A DNA stretch of 33,999 nucleotides from an uncultured Ruminococcus sp. GTDB lineage: Bacteria > Bacillota > Clostridia > Oscillospirales > Acutalibacteraceae. Shown one piece after another: positions 23,497 to 31,725 of the stretch. How positions within the stretch are numbered: the first letter of the stretch is position 1; each line of letters begins with the position of its first letter. The DNA is taken from NCBI GenBank assembly GCA_905233145.1, contig CAJODI010000011.1, positions 1 to 33,999 of the forward strand, in the 5' to 3' direction. Made by a program: the position numbers and the translations under genes. The notes under the pieces were generated by a model that did no database searches, was not told the DNA's origin, and saw nothing but the letters and a program-made list of their open reading frames with translations.

Positions 23497-24969
23497 CTAT
23501 ATTCCCACGGTGAATATGCTCAGCAGTGCAGTTACAACTGTAAGTGCTGTTAAAATTATAATATGAGCTTTTTTTTCTTCTACAATCAAGCCGACAAACT
23601 CCCTTAGAAAAGCGTTTGGGAAGAAGTACCATTTTGTTTTTGCCGAGATCCCGCGCGCGTTTTTCAGCCCTACCTTTTTGGCTAACACATAGCTGCGAAA
23701 AACGTGATAGTTTGTTGTAGCGATCGCAGGCGAGCTTTTTCCCTTGCAGTCCGAATCAATTACTGCTTTTGAAAATTTAAGGTTTTGGAATGTATTGACT
23801 GACTTGTCTTCTGTAAGAATCTGTTCTTCGGGAACGCCTTGCTCCAGCAAATACCGCTTCATTGCCTCGCTCTCGGAGATTATTTCATCGTCACCCTGAC
23901 CGCCTGACGGAACAAATTTTGCGTGCTTTCCTGTTTTGGCGAACTGTTCGTTTTCAAATGCGACTGCACTGTCAACTCTTCCGCGCAGCAAGGGCGTGAG
24001 CGAGCCGTCGTCACGAATTGCGCAGCCGAGAATCGCGATATAATCGCGGTCAAACGGCGGCTTGCTTCGTGAGGCCATAGCTGCGCTGATTACAGTGGAT
24101 ATTAGCATACTTACAAAATAGCTGATGATTATCGCGATGCTGTTTGTAATAGCGTCAAATACAGTTCCGTGGAGAGAAGAACCCGAGCTGTTTTCATCAA
24201 TGAAAAACAGTATCAGCATTCCGCTAAACCAAGCAGCTCCGAAAATAGCTCCCAGCAGGTTTGTTATCCGAAAGCCTTCGTGCCGAATAAGCGAAAGGTT
24301 GCTCAAGGATACCGCTAACGAAAAAATAAGCATAAACAACATTGTGATCAACAGGAAAAAAAACCCCGCTGTCGCAAAGCTGTGGAGAAAATAACTGAAC
24401 GGATAATTGATACGCTGTATTGTTATTTCCATATCAAAATCTATAGTTTGGAGTATTAATGCTATCAGATAAATCGTCAAAAACAAAAATATTCCGCCGT
24501 ATATTACCATTTCATAGCCGAAATTTGCTTTTTTTCGGCATTGCAAAAACCACCTGAGATTGAATATTACCGCTATTATAATATCAATCAAAATGACTGC
24601 TTTGACAATCATGCTTCCGTCAAAATCAAAATATCCGTTTTTCGCAAAAATAGTATTAAACGGTCCGACATAATAGTTTTCAACTATATAATAGTTGTAA
24701 TCTTCGCTGCCTGATTTGATTTCTATTTTGTCAAAGCCGCTGTGGACAGGCTTTACGGTATAGTAAATATTTTTGCCGTCTGTATTCGTTTCGGTGATCT
24801 CGACATTTCCGTTTTGAATGGTTTTCTCAAATTCCGGGTTATCGGAAATGCTAAGATAACTATAATAAACTCCGTGATATTCCCTCGCTGTAATTAGCAC
24901 GGAAACACAGCAGAAAAGAAGTGAGAACAGAAGAATCAATATCAGAGGCAAATGCATTTTGAATTTCAT
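23497..24969 (-). CDS. multi-pass membrane protein with DUF218/YdcF domain
   Basis: 490 aa. One N-terminal membrane segment (~7-26), an exported part (~30-110), five membrane segments (~113-295), then a DUF218 (YdcF/ElyC/SanA) domain (~305-450) with IAILGCAIRDDGSLTPLLRGRVD, PSGGQGDDEIISESEAMKRY, and the ATTNYHVFRS motif, and a last membrane segment (~465-487). YdcF-like proteins are tied to envelope or vancomycin phenotypes; biochemical role is unclear. Start ATG 24969 follows GGAGA on the minus strand. Confidence 0.85.
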   Translation of the reverse strand: MKFKMHLPLILILLFSLLFCCVSVLITAREYHGVYYSYLSISDNPEFEKTIQNGNVEITETNTDGKNIYYTVKPVHSGFDKIEIKSGSEDYNYYIVENYYVGPFNTIFAKNGYFDFDGSMIVKAVILIDIIIAVIFNLRWFLQCRKKANFGYEMVIYGGIFLFLTIYLIALILQTIDFDMEITIQRINYPFSYFLHSFATAGFFFLLITMLFMLIFSLAVSLSNLSLIRHEGFRITNLLGAIFGAAWFSGMLILFFIDENSSGSSLHGTVFDAITNSIAIIISYFVSMLISTVISAAMASRSKPPFDRDYIAILGCAIRDDGSLTPLLRGRVDSAVAFENEQFAKTGKHAKFVPSGGQGDDEIISESEAMKRYLLEQGVPEEQILTEDKSVNTFQNLKFSKAVIDSDCKGKSSPAIATTNYHVFRSYVLAKKVGLKNARGISAKTKWYFFPNAFLREFVGLIVEEKKAHIIILTALTVVTALLSIFTVGI

Positions 24970-25003
24970 AAGAGTAAATCTCCAAAACTAATTATTACTA
25001 CAT

Positions 25004-25032
25004 ATTATACCAGAATAGCGGCATGAAGTAAA
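25004..25032 (-). promoter_or_regulatory. promoter of the DUF218 gene
   Basis: Minus-strand TTTACT (25027-25032), 17-bp spacer, TATAAT (25004-25009). Divergent from the greA promoter. Confidence 0.65.
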
Positions 25033-25068
25033 TACATTTTTGATTCGTCTTAAGCGGTTGGATAATGC

Positions 25069-25097
25069 TTGACAATCCGGCGCAAAAAGCCTATAAT
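25069..25097 (+). promoter_or_regulatory. consensus promoter of greA-lysS
   Basis: TTGACA (25069-25074), 17-bp spacer, TATAAT (25092-25097): a full consensus match. Start near 25104 gives a ~90-nt leader. Confidence 0.88.
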
Positions 25098-25115
25098 ATA
25101 TCCTGTAAAATTATG

Positions 25116-25172
25116 AGGGAACCTAAAAATTGCCGCACAAAAGCACGGCAACGTTTTTTTTGCAGGCTCCCT
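25116..25172 (+). terminator. attenuator-like structure in the greA leader
   Basis: TTGCCG (25130-25135) and CGGCAA (25146-25151) form a hairpin with loop of 10, followed by CG and eight T. An outer pairing AGGGA-CC (25116-25123) with GG-TCCCT (25165-25172) can enclose it. It lies between promoter and start codon, about 25-60 nt into the transcript, so a share of transcripts may end before greA. Confidence 0.6.
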
Positions 25173-25194
25173 ACACAGAGAGGATTGAATTATT

Positions 25195-25677
25195 TTGGCA
25201 GCAAAGCAAACCATGCTCACCGCCGAGGGTTTGAAAAATCTGGAGGAGGAGCTTCAGTTTTTACAAAATGTAAAGCGAAAGGAAATTGCTGAAAAAATCA
25301 AGGTTGCGCGTTCTTACGGCGACCTTTCCGAGAACAGCGAATATGACGACGCCAAAAATGAACAGGCGATTATGGAGGCGAGGATCACCACAATTGAGGC
25401 GATTCTGAAAACCGCAGTTATTATTGACGAGAGCAATACTTCTAACGAGCATGTTCACCTTACCTCGCTGGTAACCGTTGAGTATGTCAACAGCGGCAAG
25501 CAGGCTCAGTACAGAATAGTCGGCTCCGGTTCAAACGAAACCAACCCCAAGGAGGGCAAGATTTCGGACGAAAGCCCAATCGGCAGAGCTCTTATGGAGA
25601 AAAGCGTGGGCGACGTTGTTGAGGTTGAAACCCCAAGCGGCGTTGTGGGAATAAAGATTTTAGAGATTTCAAAATAA
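25195..25677 (+). CDS. greA: transcription elongation factor GreA
   Basis: 160 aa, standard length. The N-terminal coiled coil carries the acidic tip YGDLSENSEYDDAK, which inserts into the RNA polymerase secondary channel and triggers cleavage of backtracked RNA; the C-terminal domain (VTVEYVNSGKQAQYRIVGSG, then ISDESPIGRALMEKSVGDVV) is the polymerase-binding FKBP-like fold. Start is a TTG at 25195 with GAGAGG 11 nt upstream; ATG 25213 (MLTAEGL) is the alternative. First gene of the greA-lysS operon, a common Firmicute order, with an attenuator-like leader. Confidence 0.96.
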   Translation: MAAKQTMLTAEGLKNLEEELQFLQNVKRKEIAEKIKVARSYGDLSENSEYDDAKNEQAIMEARITTIEAILKTAVIIDESNTSNEHVHLTSLVTVEYVNSGKQAQYRIVGSGSNETNPKEGKISDESPIGRALMEKSVGDVVEVETPSGVVGIKILEISK

Positions 25678-25718
25678 TTTGCCGGTGAAAAACAGCACGG
25701 CGCGGAAGGAAGAACAGT

Positions 25719-27191
25719 ATGGCTGCTAACAATACCAGCGATGTAATTCAGGTGAGGTACGACAAGCTTGACGCTCTGAGAGCGGCAGGCAGAGACCCGT
25801 TTGTTATCACAACAAGCGACCGGGATACGCTTACCGAAACAATAAAGAATAATTTTGAGGAATACGAAAACAAGGATGTTTGTGTTGCCGGCAGACTGCT
25901 TTCAAAGCGCGGCAAGGGCAAGGTATCCTTTATGGATCTTCACGACCGCACAGGCAAGATCCAGATTTTTGCCAAGTTTGATGATTTGGGCGAGGAAGAA
26001 TACGGCTTCCTCAAAAAATGGGATATCGGCGATATTGTTGAGGTTAAGGGCTTTGTTTTCAAAACCCAGATGGGCGAGATCTCGGTTCACGCAAAGGCTG
26101 TAAGACTGCTCTCAAAATCGCTCAAGCCGCTTCCCGAAAAATATCACGGACTTACAAACACCGACCTCAGATATCGTCAGCGTTATGTTGATCTTATTAT
26201 GAATCCCGAGGTCAAAGACACCTTTATCAAGCGTTCAAAAATCATCAGTTCAATCAGGCGTTATCTTGACGGACAGGGCTTTATGGAGGTTGAAACTCCG
26301 ATGCTCGTTTCAAACGCCGGCGGAGCCGCGGCGCGTCCGTTTATCACTCACTTCAACGCTCTTGACGAGGATCTAAAGCTGAGAATTTCGCTTGAGCTTT
26401 ACCTCAAAAGACTGATTGTCGGCGGCTTGGAGAGAGTATATGAGATCGGCAGAGTTTTCCGCAACGAGGGCGTTGACACAAGGCACAATCCTGAGTTCAC
26501 GCTCATGGAGCTTTATCAGGCATACACTGATTACAACGGAATGATGGACTTGACCGAGAATCTTTACCGCCACGTTGCGCAGGAGGTGCTCGGCACAACC
26601 AAGATCACATACAACGGCGTTGAGATGGATTTGGGCAAGCCGTTTGAGAGAATCACAATGCTCGACGCTGTTAAGAAGTATTCCGGCGTTGATTTTAACG
26701 AAATCAACTCAGACGAAGAAGCAAAGGCAGTTGCCAAGGAAAAGGGCATAGCGTTTGAGGACAGACACAAGAAGGGCGATATCCTGAATCTGTTCTTTGA
26801 GGAGTTTGCCGAGGAGCATATGATCCAGCCTACATTTGTAATGGATCACCCGATCGAGATTTCTCCGCTCACCAAAAAGAAGCCCGAGGATCCAAACTAC
26901 GTTGAGCGTTTTGAGTTCTTTATGAACGGCTGGGAAATGGCGAACGCTTATTCGGAGCTTAACGACCCGATCGACCAGAGAGAACGCTTCAAGGCTCAGG
27001 AGGAGCTGCTCGCGCAGGGCGACGAGGAAGCAAACACCACCGACGAGGACTTCCTCAACGCGCTTGAAATCGGTATGCCGCCCACAGGCGGAATCGGCTT
27101 CGGCATCGACAGAATGACAATGCTGCTCACGGATTCGGCTGCAATCAGAGACGTGCTCTTGTTCCCGACAATGAAGAGCTTGGATAAATAA
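25719..27191 (+). CDS. lysS: lysyl-tRNA synthetase, class II
   Basis: 490 aa. N-terminal OB-fold anticodon-binding domain (~55-150: VCVAGRLLSKRGKGKVSFMD), then the class II catalytic core: motif 1 near FMEVETPML, motif 2 RVFRNEGVDTRHNPEFTLME, and motif 3 GIGFGIDRMTMLL. It charges tRNA-Lys with lysine. AAGGAAG site upstream; 41 bp behind greA. The last codons (DVLLFPTMKSLDK) are copied twice further downstream, which points to this 3' end as an integration target. Confidence 0.97.
   Translation: MAANNTSDVIQVRYDKLDALRAAGRDPFVITTSDRDTLTETIKNNFEEYENKDVCVAGRLLSKRGKGKVSFMDLHDRTGKIQIFAKFDDLGEEEYGFLKKWDIGDIVEVKGFVFKTQMGEISVHAKAVRLLSKSLKPLPEKYHGLTNTDLRYRQRYVDLIMNPEVKDTFIKRSKIISSIRRYLDGQGFMEVETPMLVSNAGGAAARPFITHFNALDEDLKLRISLELYLKRLIVGGLERVYEIGRVFRNEGVDTRHNPEFTLMELYQAYTDYNGMMDLTENLYRHVAQEVLGTTKITYNGVEMDLGKPFERITMLDAVKKYSGVDFNEINSDEEAKAVAKEKGIAFEDRHKKGDILNLFFEEFAEEHMIQPTFVMDHPIEISPLTKKKPEDPNYVERFEFFMNGWEMANAYSELNDPIDQRERFKAQEELLAQGDEEANTTDEDFLNALEIGMPPTGGIGFGIDRMTMLLTDSAAIRDVLLFPTMKSLDK
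27141..27191 (+). repeat. lysS 3' end, original copy of the repeated att-like core
   Basis: The native lysS 3' end. It shares the block GACGTGCTCTTGTT-CCGACAATGAA with 28586-28638, and the CCGACAATGAA core with 33090-33131. Confidence 0.75.
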
Positions 27192-27481
27192 AACAACTCA
27201 AAAGCATACTGATTTTTCTTGAAGCTTTTTCAGCACTGATTCATAAAATAAAGAAAGTCATATGTTTTCCTTTTTGATTAAAGATTTCATATTATTGATT
27301 TATTGCATAAAGTATAAGTTATTATTGATTATTGTTTAATATTCCATTGCCTATACATTCATAACACAGAATCATTTTTATGCATGTACTGCCAGGTTAT
27401 TAACGATATCAATAATAAAATCAGAAATGTAAAATACACTCGTTGTGTAATTATTATAATTTTTAATATAAGGATGAATAA
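27192..27481. other. AT-rich gap after lysS
   Basis: 290 bp, very A/T rich. A weak hairpin AAAAGC (27200-27205)/GCTTTT (27224-27229) with a T tract may end lysS transcription. A TATAAT at 27455-27460 may be the -10 of the glycosyltransferase gene, but no -35 box fits. Nothing else seen. Confidence 0.4.
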
Positions 27482-28546
27482 ATGAAACCAAATAATAAAA
27501 AATGTTGTATTTCAATAATTATTCCTATGTTTAACGGAGAAAGATATGTAAGGAAATGCTTGAGTTCTATTCTTTCTCAGTCGTTAAGACAGTTTGAAGT
27601 TATTATTATTGATGATGGGTCAACTGACAATTCTTTCGAGATTGCTAAACAGTATTCTGAAAAAGATAAGCGGGTAAGAGTTATTAGGCAAAAAAACGCA
27701 GGCCCTGTATGTGCAAGAGTAAAAGGATTAAAAGAAATCAAAGGAGAATATTTTACTTTTTGTGATATTGATGATTATTATTCATCTAAGTATTCTTTGG
27801 AAAGGATGTATAATTGTATCACTGAATCGTCTTATGATATGATACAATTTGGTTATTTTAAAAAATTAAGATTTTTATCACTAAAAAAAGCAGGAATAGA
27901 AAAAGATATATTAAATCATGATCATTTTATGAAAAATGAGTATCCAAAATTACTGTGCAGTTACTGGAATGAATCAAGCTTAGAAACCAATGTTTGGAAT
28001 AAACTGTATAGGAAAAGCTTAGCAGCAAATGTACCGGATGATTTGTTGAATGAAAAAGTATTCATGGGAGAGGATTTAATACTAAATCTCTATCTTTGTG
28101 AAAAATGTAACAAAGTTAAATATCTTGCTGAGCCTTTATACTGCTACAGAGACTTAACCGGTTTTACGTCTCGTTGGAAAGCAAAGGATATGTATGATTT
28201 AGATAAAATAAAACAATATCAGATAAAGTTTTTGAACAAGGTTGAAAGAGAAGACAAAGAAAAAATATTAAAAGAATTGTATACTGAAACTGCAAGTTGG
28301 TTTTTTTGTCACATTAGAAACGGAATAGATAAATTAAACGAAGATGAAATGACTGAATATATAAATAATGTATTGTCTTTACCTTCTTTTATACAGGCAC
28401 GTAATTATTTTATGATTAATCAATCCAATAGATTAAGTGCTGAACTAATCCGTGAAGCAAATCCTCAAAAATACATATCAGCGGCTAGATCGTATAAAAA
28501 GGATAATAAGGGAAGTGTTAAATCTTTAATTCGCAAAATAGTGTAA
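27482..28546 (+). CDS. GT2 family glycosyltransferase
   Basis: 354 aa. N-terminal GT-A fold of family 2: ISIIIPMFNGERYVRKCLSS, the VIIIDDGSTDNS nucleotide-binding loop, and the metal-binding CDIDDYYSS in place of the usual DxDD. The region with EKVFMGEDLILNLYLCE is the usual acid-base ED motif of GT2. It transfers a sugar from a nucleotide sugar, probably in cell-surface polysaccharide synthesis; the acceptor is unknown. C-terminal ~120 residues are helical with no membrane segment. A/T rich, unlike lysS, and lies between lysS and the first copy of the lysS 3' end, so it is likely acquired. Weak AAGGA site. Confidence 0.88.
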   Translation: MKPNNKKCCISIIIPMFNGERYVRKCLSSILSQSLRQFEVIIIDDGSTDNSFEIAKQYSEKDKRVRVIRQKNAGPVCARVKGLKEIKGEYFTFCDIDDYYSSKYSLERMYNCITESSYDMIQFGYFKKLRFLSLKKAGIEKDILNHDHFMKNEYPKLLCSYWNESSLETNVWNKLYRKSLAANVPDDLLNEKVFMGEDLILNLYLCEKCNKVKYLAEPLYCYRDLTGFTSRWKAKDMYDLDKIKQYQIKFLNKVEREDKEKILKELYTETASWFFCHIRNGIDKLNEDEMTEYINNVLSLPSFIQARNYFMINQSNRLSAELIREANPQKYISAARSYKKDNKGSVKSLIRKIV

Positions 28547-28569
28547 TATTCACTTCATACGCTGTTTTG

Positions 28570-28595
28570 CTGCTTGCAGGTCCAACTGCAAGCAG
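28570..28595. repeat. perfect 10-bp inverted repeat at the island boundary
   Basis: CTGCTTGCAG (28570-28579), loop GTCCAA, CTGCAAGCAG (28586-28595). The right arm runs into the first lysS 3'-end copy. There is no T tract, so it is a poor terminator. Confidence 0.6.
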
Positions 28596-28638
28596 GGACG
28601 TGCTCTTGTTTCCGACAATGAAATCCTTAGACAAGTAA
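28586..28638 (+). repeat. lysS 3' end, second copy (att-like)
   Basis: Encodes TASRDVLLFPTMKSLDK and a stop codon (28636-28638): the same last 14 residues as lysS with several synonymous codon changes. No start or upstream gene body is present, so this is not a gene but a carried replacement end. Confidence 0.75.
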
Positions 28639-28765
28639 CTCTGCAAAAACCCAGTGTTTATGCGGCTTCCGAGCCTTCCAAGGTCTCGGATTTACGCCAT
28701 TTACGCCAAACTTACGCCAAACGGTGCAGAAAGTTGTGCAGAGTAAAATCAATCGCATATTTTTG
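28639..28765 (+). repeat. boundary module, copy 1 (TTACGCCA repeats)
   Basis: CCAGTGTTTATGCGG, then TTACGCCA at 28692, 28701 and 28712, then GTGCAGA at 28724 and 28736, then ATCAATCGCATATTTTT. The whole stretch is repeated almost unchanged at 33132-33262. Confidence 0.75.
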
Positions 28766-28787
28766 ATTAATATGTAAAGGAGCAAAA

Positions 28788-29003
28788 ATGAATAAAGCCA
28801 TTAAAACAGTGTTAGGCGGCGTTTTGTTCGTCGTTATATGGATCGGGTTATGGAATCTGTTTGACTTCATCTGGAAAACGTGGATAAACGGAAGCGGATA
28901 CCAATTTTCCTCATCATATCACATTTTATACCCGCTCGGCATTGGCGTTGTTATGTACTTGATTTTATTTGTGTTCAATACCGTAAAAAATAAAAACAAA
29001 TAA
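28788..29003 (+). CDS. small membrane protein (71 aa)
   Basis: Two hydrophobic segments (residues ~7-30 and ~48-65) joined by a short loop with IWKTWINGSGYQFSSSYH; ends in KNKNK. No family recognised. AAAGGAG is 6 nt before the ATG, and a strong terminator follows at 29017. The gene appears as an insertion into a boundary module: the flanking sequences TCGCATATTTT and TTTTATTGAATTTGACC are adjacent at 30220-30244 but separated by this gene here. Confidence 0.65.
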   Translation: MNKAIKTVLGGVLFVVIWIGLWNLFDFIWKTWINGSGYQFSSSYHILYPLGIGVVMYLILFVFNTVKNKNK

Positions 29004-29016
29004 TTTTATTGAATTT

Positions 29017-29053
29017 GACCTTGATGGATTCGTTTTCATCAAGGTCTTTTTTT
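29017..29053 (+). terminator. intrinsic terminator, boundary-module type 1
   Basis: GACCTTGATG (29017-29026) and CATCAAGGTC (29037-29046), loop of 10, then seven T. Near-identical copy at 30241-30276. Confidence 0.93.
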
Positions 29054-29063
29054 ATTTGACGGA

Positions 29064-29092
29064 TAGACAAAATCAGACTGAAATGATATAAT
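29064..29092 (+). promoter_or_regulatory. boundary-module promoter, copy 1
   Basis: TAGACA (29064-29069), 17-bp spacer, TATAAT (29087-29092), with TGA before the -10. Same boxes and spacing at 30287 and 33319. Confidence 0.7.
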
Positions 29093-29205
29093 GTTTAAAA
29101 GATCGAGATTTACAGTAATAAACATTTCTAATCAAATAATCATTATCAACGGAAAGCTTCGAGAAATCGGGGAAGATTCCTCATTTATCCCGAATAATAC
29201 TGAGT

Positions 29206-29271
29206 GCACCACTCTGTCAACATCGTATTAATCAGGTGGTGCTTGCCTTTTTCGCCTCGTCATCGTATAAT
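29206..29271 (+). promoter_or_regulatory. inverted repeat and second promoter of the XRE gene
   Basis: GCACCAC (29206-29212) pairs with GTGGTGC (29236-29242), followed by TTGCCTTTTTC. TTGCCT (29243-29248), 17-bp spacer and TATAAT (29266-29271) form a promoter with a short leader. The hairpin may end a short RNA begun at 29099 or act as an operator. The bases 29093-29205 hold no reading frame with an SD. Confidence 0.45.
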
Positions 29272-29300
29272 GGCATTAACCCAAAACGAAAGGAATGTTG

Positions 29301-30152
29301 ATGATGGCCGAATTCGGAGAAAACATCAGAAAGGCACGAGAAAAGCTGGGAATCACCCAGCAAACGCTCGCGGACAGATTATATGTCACGCGTCAGGCGG
29401 TATCGCGTTGGGAGAACGGCTCACGCTATCCCGATCTGCTGACGGCAAAACGGCTGTCACAGGAGCTCGATTCCACGCTCGATGATCTGCTCAGCAACGA
29501 CGATATGCACACCTATCCCGAGGTGAATCCGTTGATCGAATATCCCCTGCACAAGCGCGTGCAGACCGCTTTGTTCGCCTCGTCTGTCGTGACGAATCTG
29601 ATCGTGGTGATATGGTATCTCGGATTTATCTTGACCGGGCGCGAGCGCGAATTTATATCGCACTGGGATAATGTCGCGCAGTTCGCAGGTATGCTATACA
29701 CCGCGCTCATCACAGCGATTCTGATCATTGGTCTGGTTCAATCGATCAAGGATAAGATCACTCCGCCTGTCGCGGCACGGCTCGCGGTGATTTACTGCAA
29801 CTATCGCAACCAAACCGCAGAGACCGCTTACATCAATATTATAATCACAGGTGCTTATTTGCTTGTTTACGGCGCAATGATTCTGTCGGTTCTGCGATTT
29901 TTCTGCGGCAAAAAACCGCACAGCCCGATACCCGTTTATATTTGCTCGGGCATTTTGATCGTTTTCGATCTATGGACTTTCCTGTTTACAGTGACCGTAA
30001 TGAGAGGCTCGCCTATGGTCACAAAGCATGAGATGATCTCAATCCTGCGGATATTCGCCGATCTGCTGCTCCCGGCGCTGTTCATCTATATGACAGCGAT
30101 ACTGGACCGCAAGCGCAAGCTGGCAAAAAATTGCTCTGAGCCGGAGACTTAA
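29301..30152 (+). CDS. XRE-family regulator with membrane domain
   Basis: About 283 aa. N-terminal Cro/C1-type helix-turn-helix (residues ~3-65: NIRKAREKLGITQQTLADRL, then VTRQAVSRWENGSRYPD), followed by four or five membrane segments (~85-108, ~125-145, ~165-185, ~200-222, ~240-260). Proteins of this type are one-component, membrane-bound transcription regulators, common near transporters in Firmicutes. Start at ATG 29301 fits AAAGGA best; ATG 29304 or 29295 are possible. Regulated probably by the promoter just upstream. No operator target is known. Confidence 0.85.
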   Translation: MMAEFGENIRKAREKLGITQQTLADRLYVTRQAVSRWENGSRYPDLLTAKRLSQELDSTLDDLLSNDDMHTYPEVNPLIEYPLHKRVQTALFASSVVTNLIVVIWYLGFILTGREREFISHWDNVAQFAGMLYTALITAILIIGLVQSIKDKITPPVAARLAVIYCNYRNQTAETAYINIIITGAYLLVYGAMILSVLRFFCGKKPHSPIPVYICSGILIVFDLWTFLFTVTVMRGSPMVTKHEMISILRIFADLLLPALFIYMTAILDRKRKLAKNCSEPET

Positions 30153-30179
30153 CAACAGTAAGATTTGATCATATCTGCC

Positions 30180-30232
30180 TTACGCCAAACAATGCAGAAA
30201 GTTGAGCAGAGCAAAAACAATCGCATATTTTA
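30180..30232 (+). repeat. boundary module, copy 2 (short)
   Basis: One TTACGCCA (30180-30187), then ATGCAGAAAGTTGAGCAGAG and ACAATCGCATATTTT. Follows the XRE gene and precedes terminator and promoter of the next cassette. Confidence 0.7.
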
Positions 30233-30240
30233 TTGAATTT

Positions 30241-30276
30241 GACCTTGATGGATTAGTTTTCATCAAGGTCTTTTTT
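30241..30276 (+). terminator. intrinsic terminator, boundary-module type 1
   Basis: GACCTTGATG (30241-30250), loop GATTAGTTTT, CATCAAGGTC (30261-30270), then six T. Copy of 29017-29053. Confidence 0.93.
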
Positions 30277-30286
30277 ATTTGACGGA

Positions 30287-30315
30287 TAGACAAAATAAGG
30301 CTGAAATGATATAAT
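30287..30315 (+). promoter_or_regulatory. boundary-module promoter, copy 2
   Basis: TAGACA (30287-30292), 17-bp spacer, TATAAT (30310-30315), TGA before the -10. After it, ATAAATCGGAATTT is shared with copy 3. Confidence 0.75.
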
Positions 30316-30382
30316 CATAGAAAGATAAATCGGAATTTGTGGATATGGTTTTTGAAAATTTACCAAGGGAGAGAATGACCAC

Positions 30383-31584
30383 ATGAAGAAAACGGCGATT
30401 TTTACAATGGGTACGCGCGGAGATGTGCAACCTTATATCTTTCTATCAAAGGAATTGATGAAGAATGGATATGAAGTAACACTTGGTTCTCATCCTTGCT
30501 GGAGAGAATTGATCGAAGATGCGGGAATACATTTCAAGCCGATCGGACCTGATATTGACATAGAGAAAGAAACTGCTGCTATCAGAGGAAAAGTTTCGAA
30601 TCCTGTCCTGAGTATGATCAAGACCATGAATTTTGTTTTTCGTATCATACAAGAATCTACAACTGAAATATATGAAGTTTGTAAGGGAAAAGATTTAATT
30701 ATTGTCAGCCATAGTCAAATGGGGGCTGTTGAAGCCGGGGTTCTTGGGATCCCTACGATAAATGTCACGCTTCAAACCGAAATGATCGGAGAAAAACTAA
30801 AGCCTAAGACTTTTAAAGATAAAGTTATCGGAGAAATTATAGCAAAGCAAGTGGCTAAGCCGTATAACAAGATCAGAAAGGTGTATGGACAAGATCCTGT
30901 AAAATCGGTTGATGAAATCATGTCTGACCAACTTAATCTGATTCCTATAAGCAGATATATTGTGAAAAGAAATCCATACTGGGAAGAAAAAATGTGCTTA
31001 CAGGATACTGGTATGATGAAGAAGCTGATTTTGTTCCTGACGAAAAGATGAGAGATTTTATTGAGAGTGGTGATAAACCTGTGATACTTGCGCTGGGGGC
31101 GATGTCATTTGAGGATAAATCTGAAAAAGAGAAGCTTGATATGTTCGTCAACGCTTTTAAGAAAACAGAATGCAGGGCAATTATTCAGGGATTCCAAAAG
31201 ACAATGCAGGATTATGTATTGCCTGAAAATATGATGGCGTGCGGGAGTTTACCGCACAGATGGTTGTTCGGACAAGGCAAGTTTGTAATACATCATTGTG
31301 GATTTGGAACATCTGCAGCGACGCTTGTTTATGGAATACCTTCTATACCTGTTCCTCACGTGTTGGATCAAATGGGTTTTGCTACTCAACTAAATGGCGT
31401 AAACGTAGCAACAAAACCATTGAAAGCTAAAGACTTAAGCGAGGAAACGATCATAGCCAGGATCAACGAAATGAATGAGGGTTATGATAAAATGAAAAAG
31501 AATGCAAAAATGATTTCCGAAAAGATCAAGACAGAGGGTGGCGTAGTGGAGGCTGTTCGTCTAATCAATGAGTTGACAACTTAA
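30383..31584 (+). pseudogene. MGT-like glycosyltransferase, frameshifted
   Basis: Two frames make one family 1/28 glycosyltransferase of about 400 aa. 30383-31051 encodes the N-terminal acceptor domain (FTMGTRGDVQPYIFLSKEL and on); 30994-31584 carries the C-terminal nucleotide-sugar domain (VILALGAMSF, then HRWLFGQGKFVIHHCGFGTS, PVPHVLDQMGFA). The break lies near 30986-30993 in GAAG-AAAAAA-TGTG: one more A would restore the frame. It may be a true inactivation, a sequencing or assembly error in the A run, or slippage at the homopolymer. Relatives glucosylate macrolides, flavonoids or sterols. SD GGGAGAG and a boundary-module promoter are intact. Confidence 0.8.
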
Positions 31585-31638
31585 TTTGGATCAGAACGAT
31601 AAATTCTGATTTATCGCATTTACTATTATGGCAATCGC

Positions 31639-31668
31639 AGGCAGCCTTATATGAGGTTGCCTGTTTTT
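31639..31668 (+). terminator. intrinsic terminator, boundary-module type 2
   Basis: AGGCAGCC (31639-31646), loop of 8, GGTTGCCT (31655-31662), then GTTTTTT. Near-copy at 33271. A GATAAAT/ATTTATC hairpin lies just before at 31598-31615. Confidence 0.85.
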
Positions 31669-31725
31669 TATGCCCTGAAACGAATCGCAAGCTACGATAT
31701 TTCTCTCATTTCTATATAATATACC

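Noticed and set aside
28586..28640. A small gene encoding the DVLLFPTMKSLDK peptide
   Set aside because: There is no start codon or SD, and the peptide equals the LysS C-terminus; it is a copied gene end.
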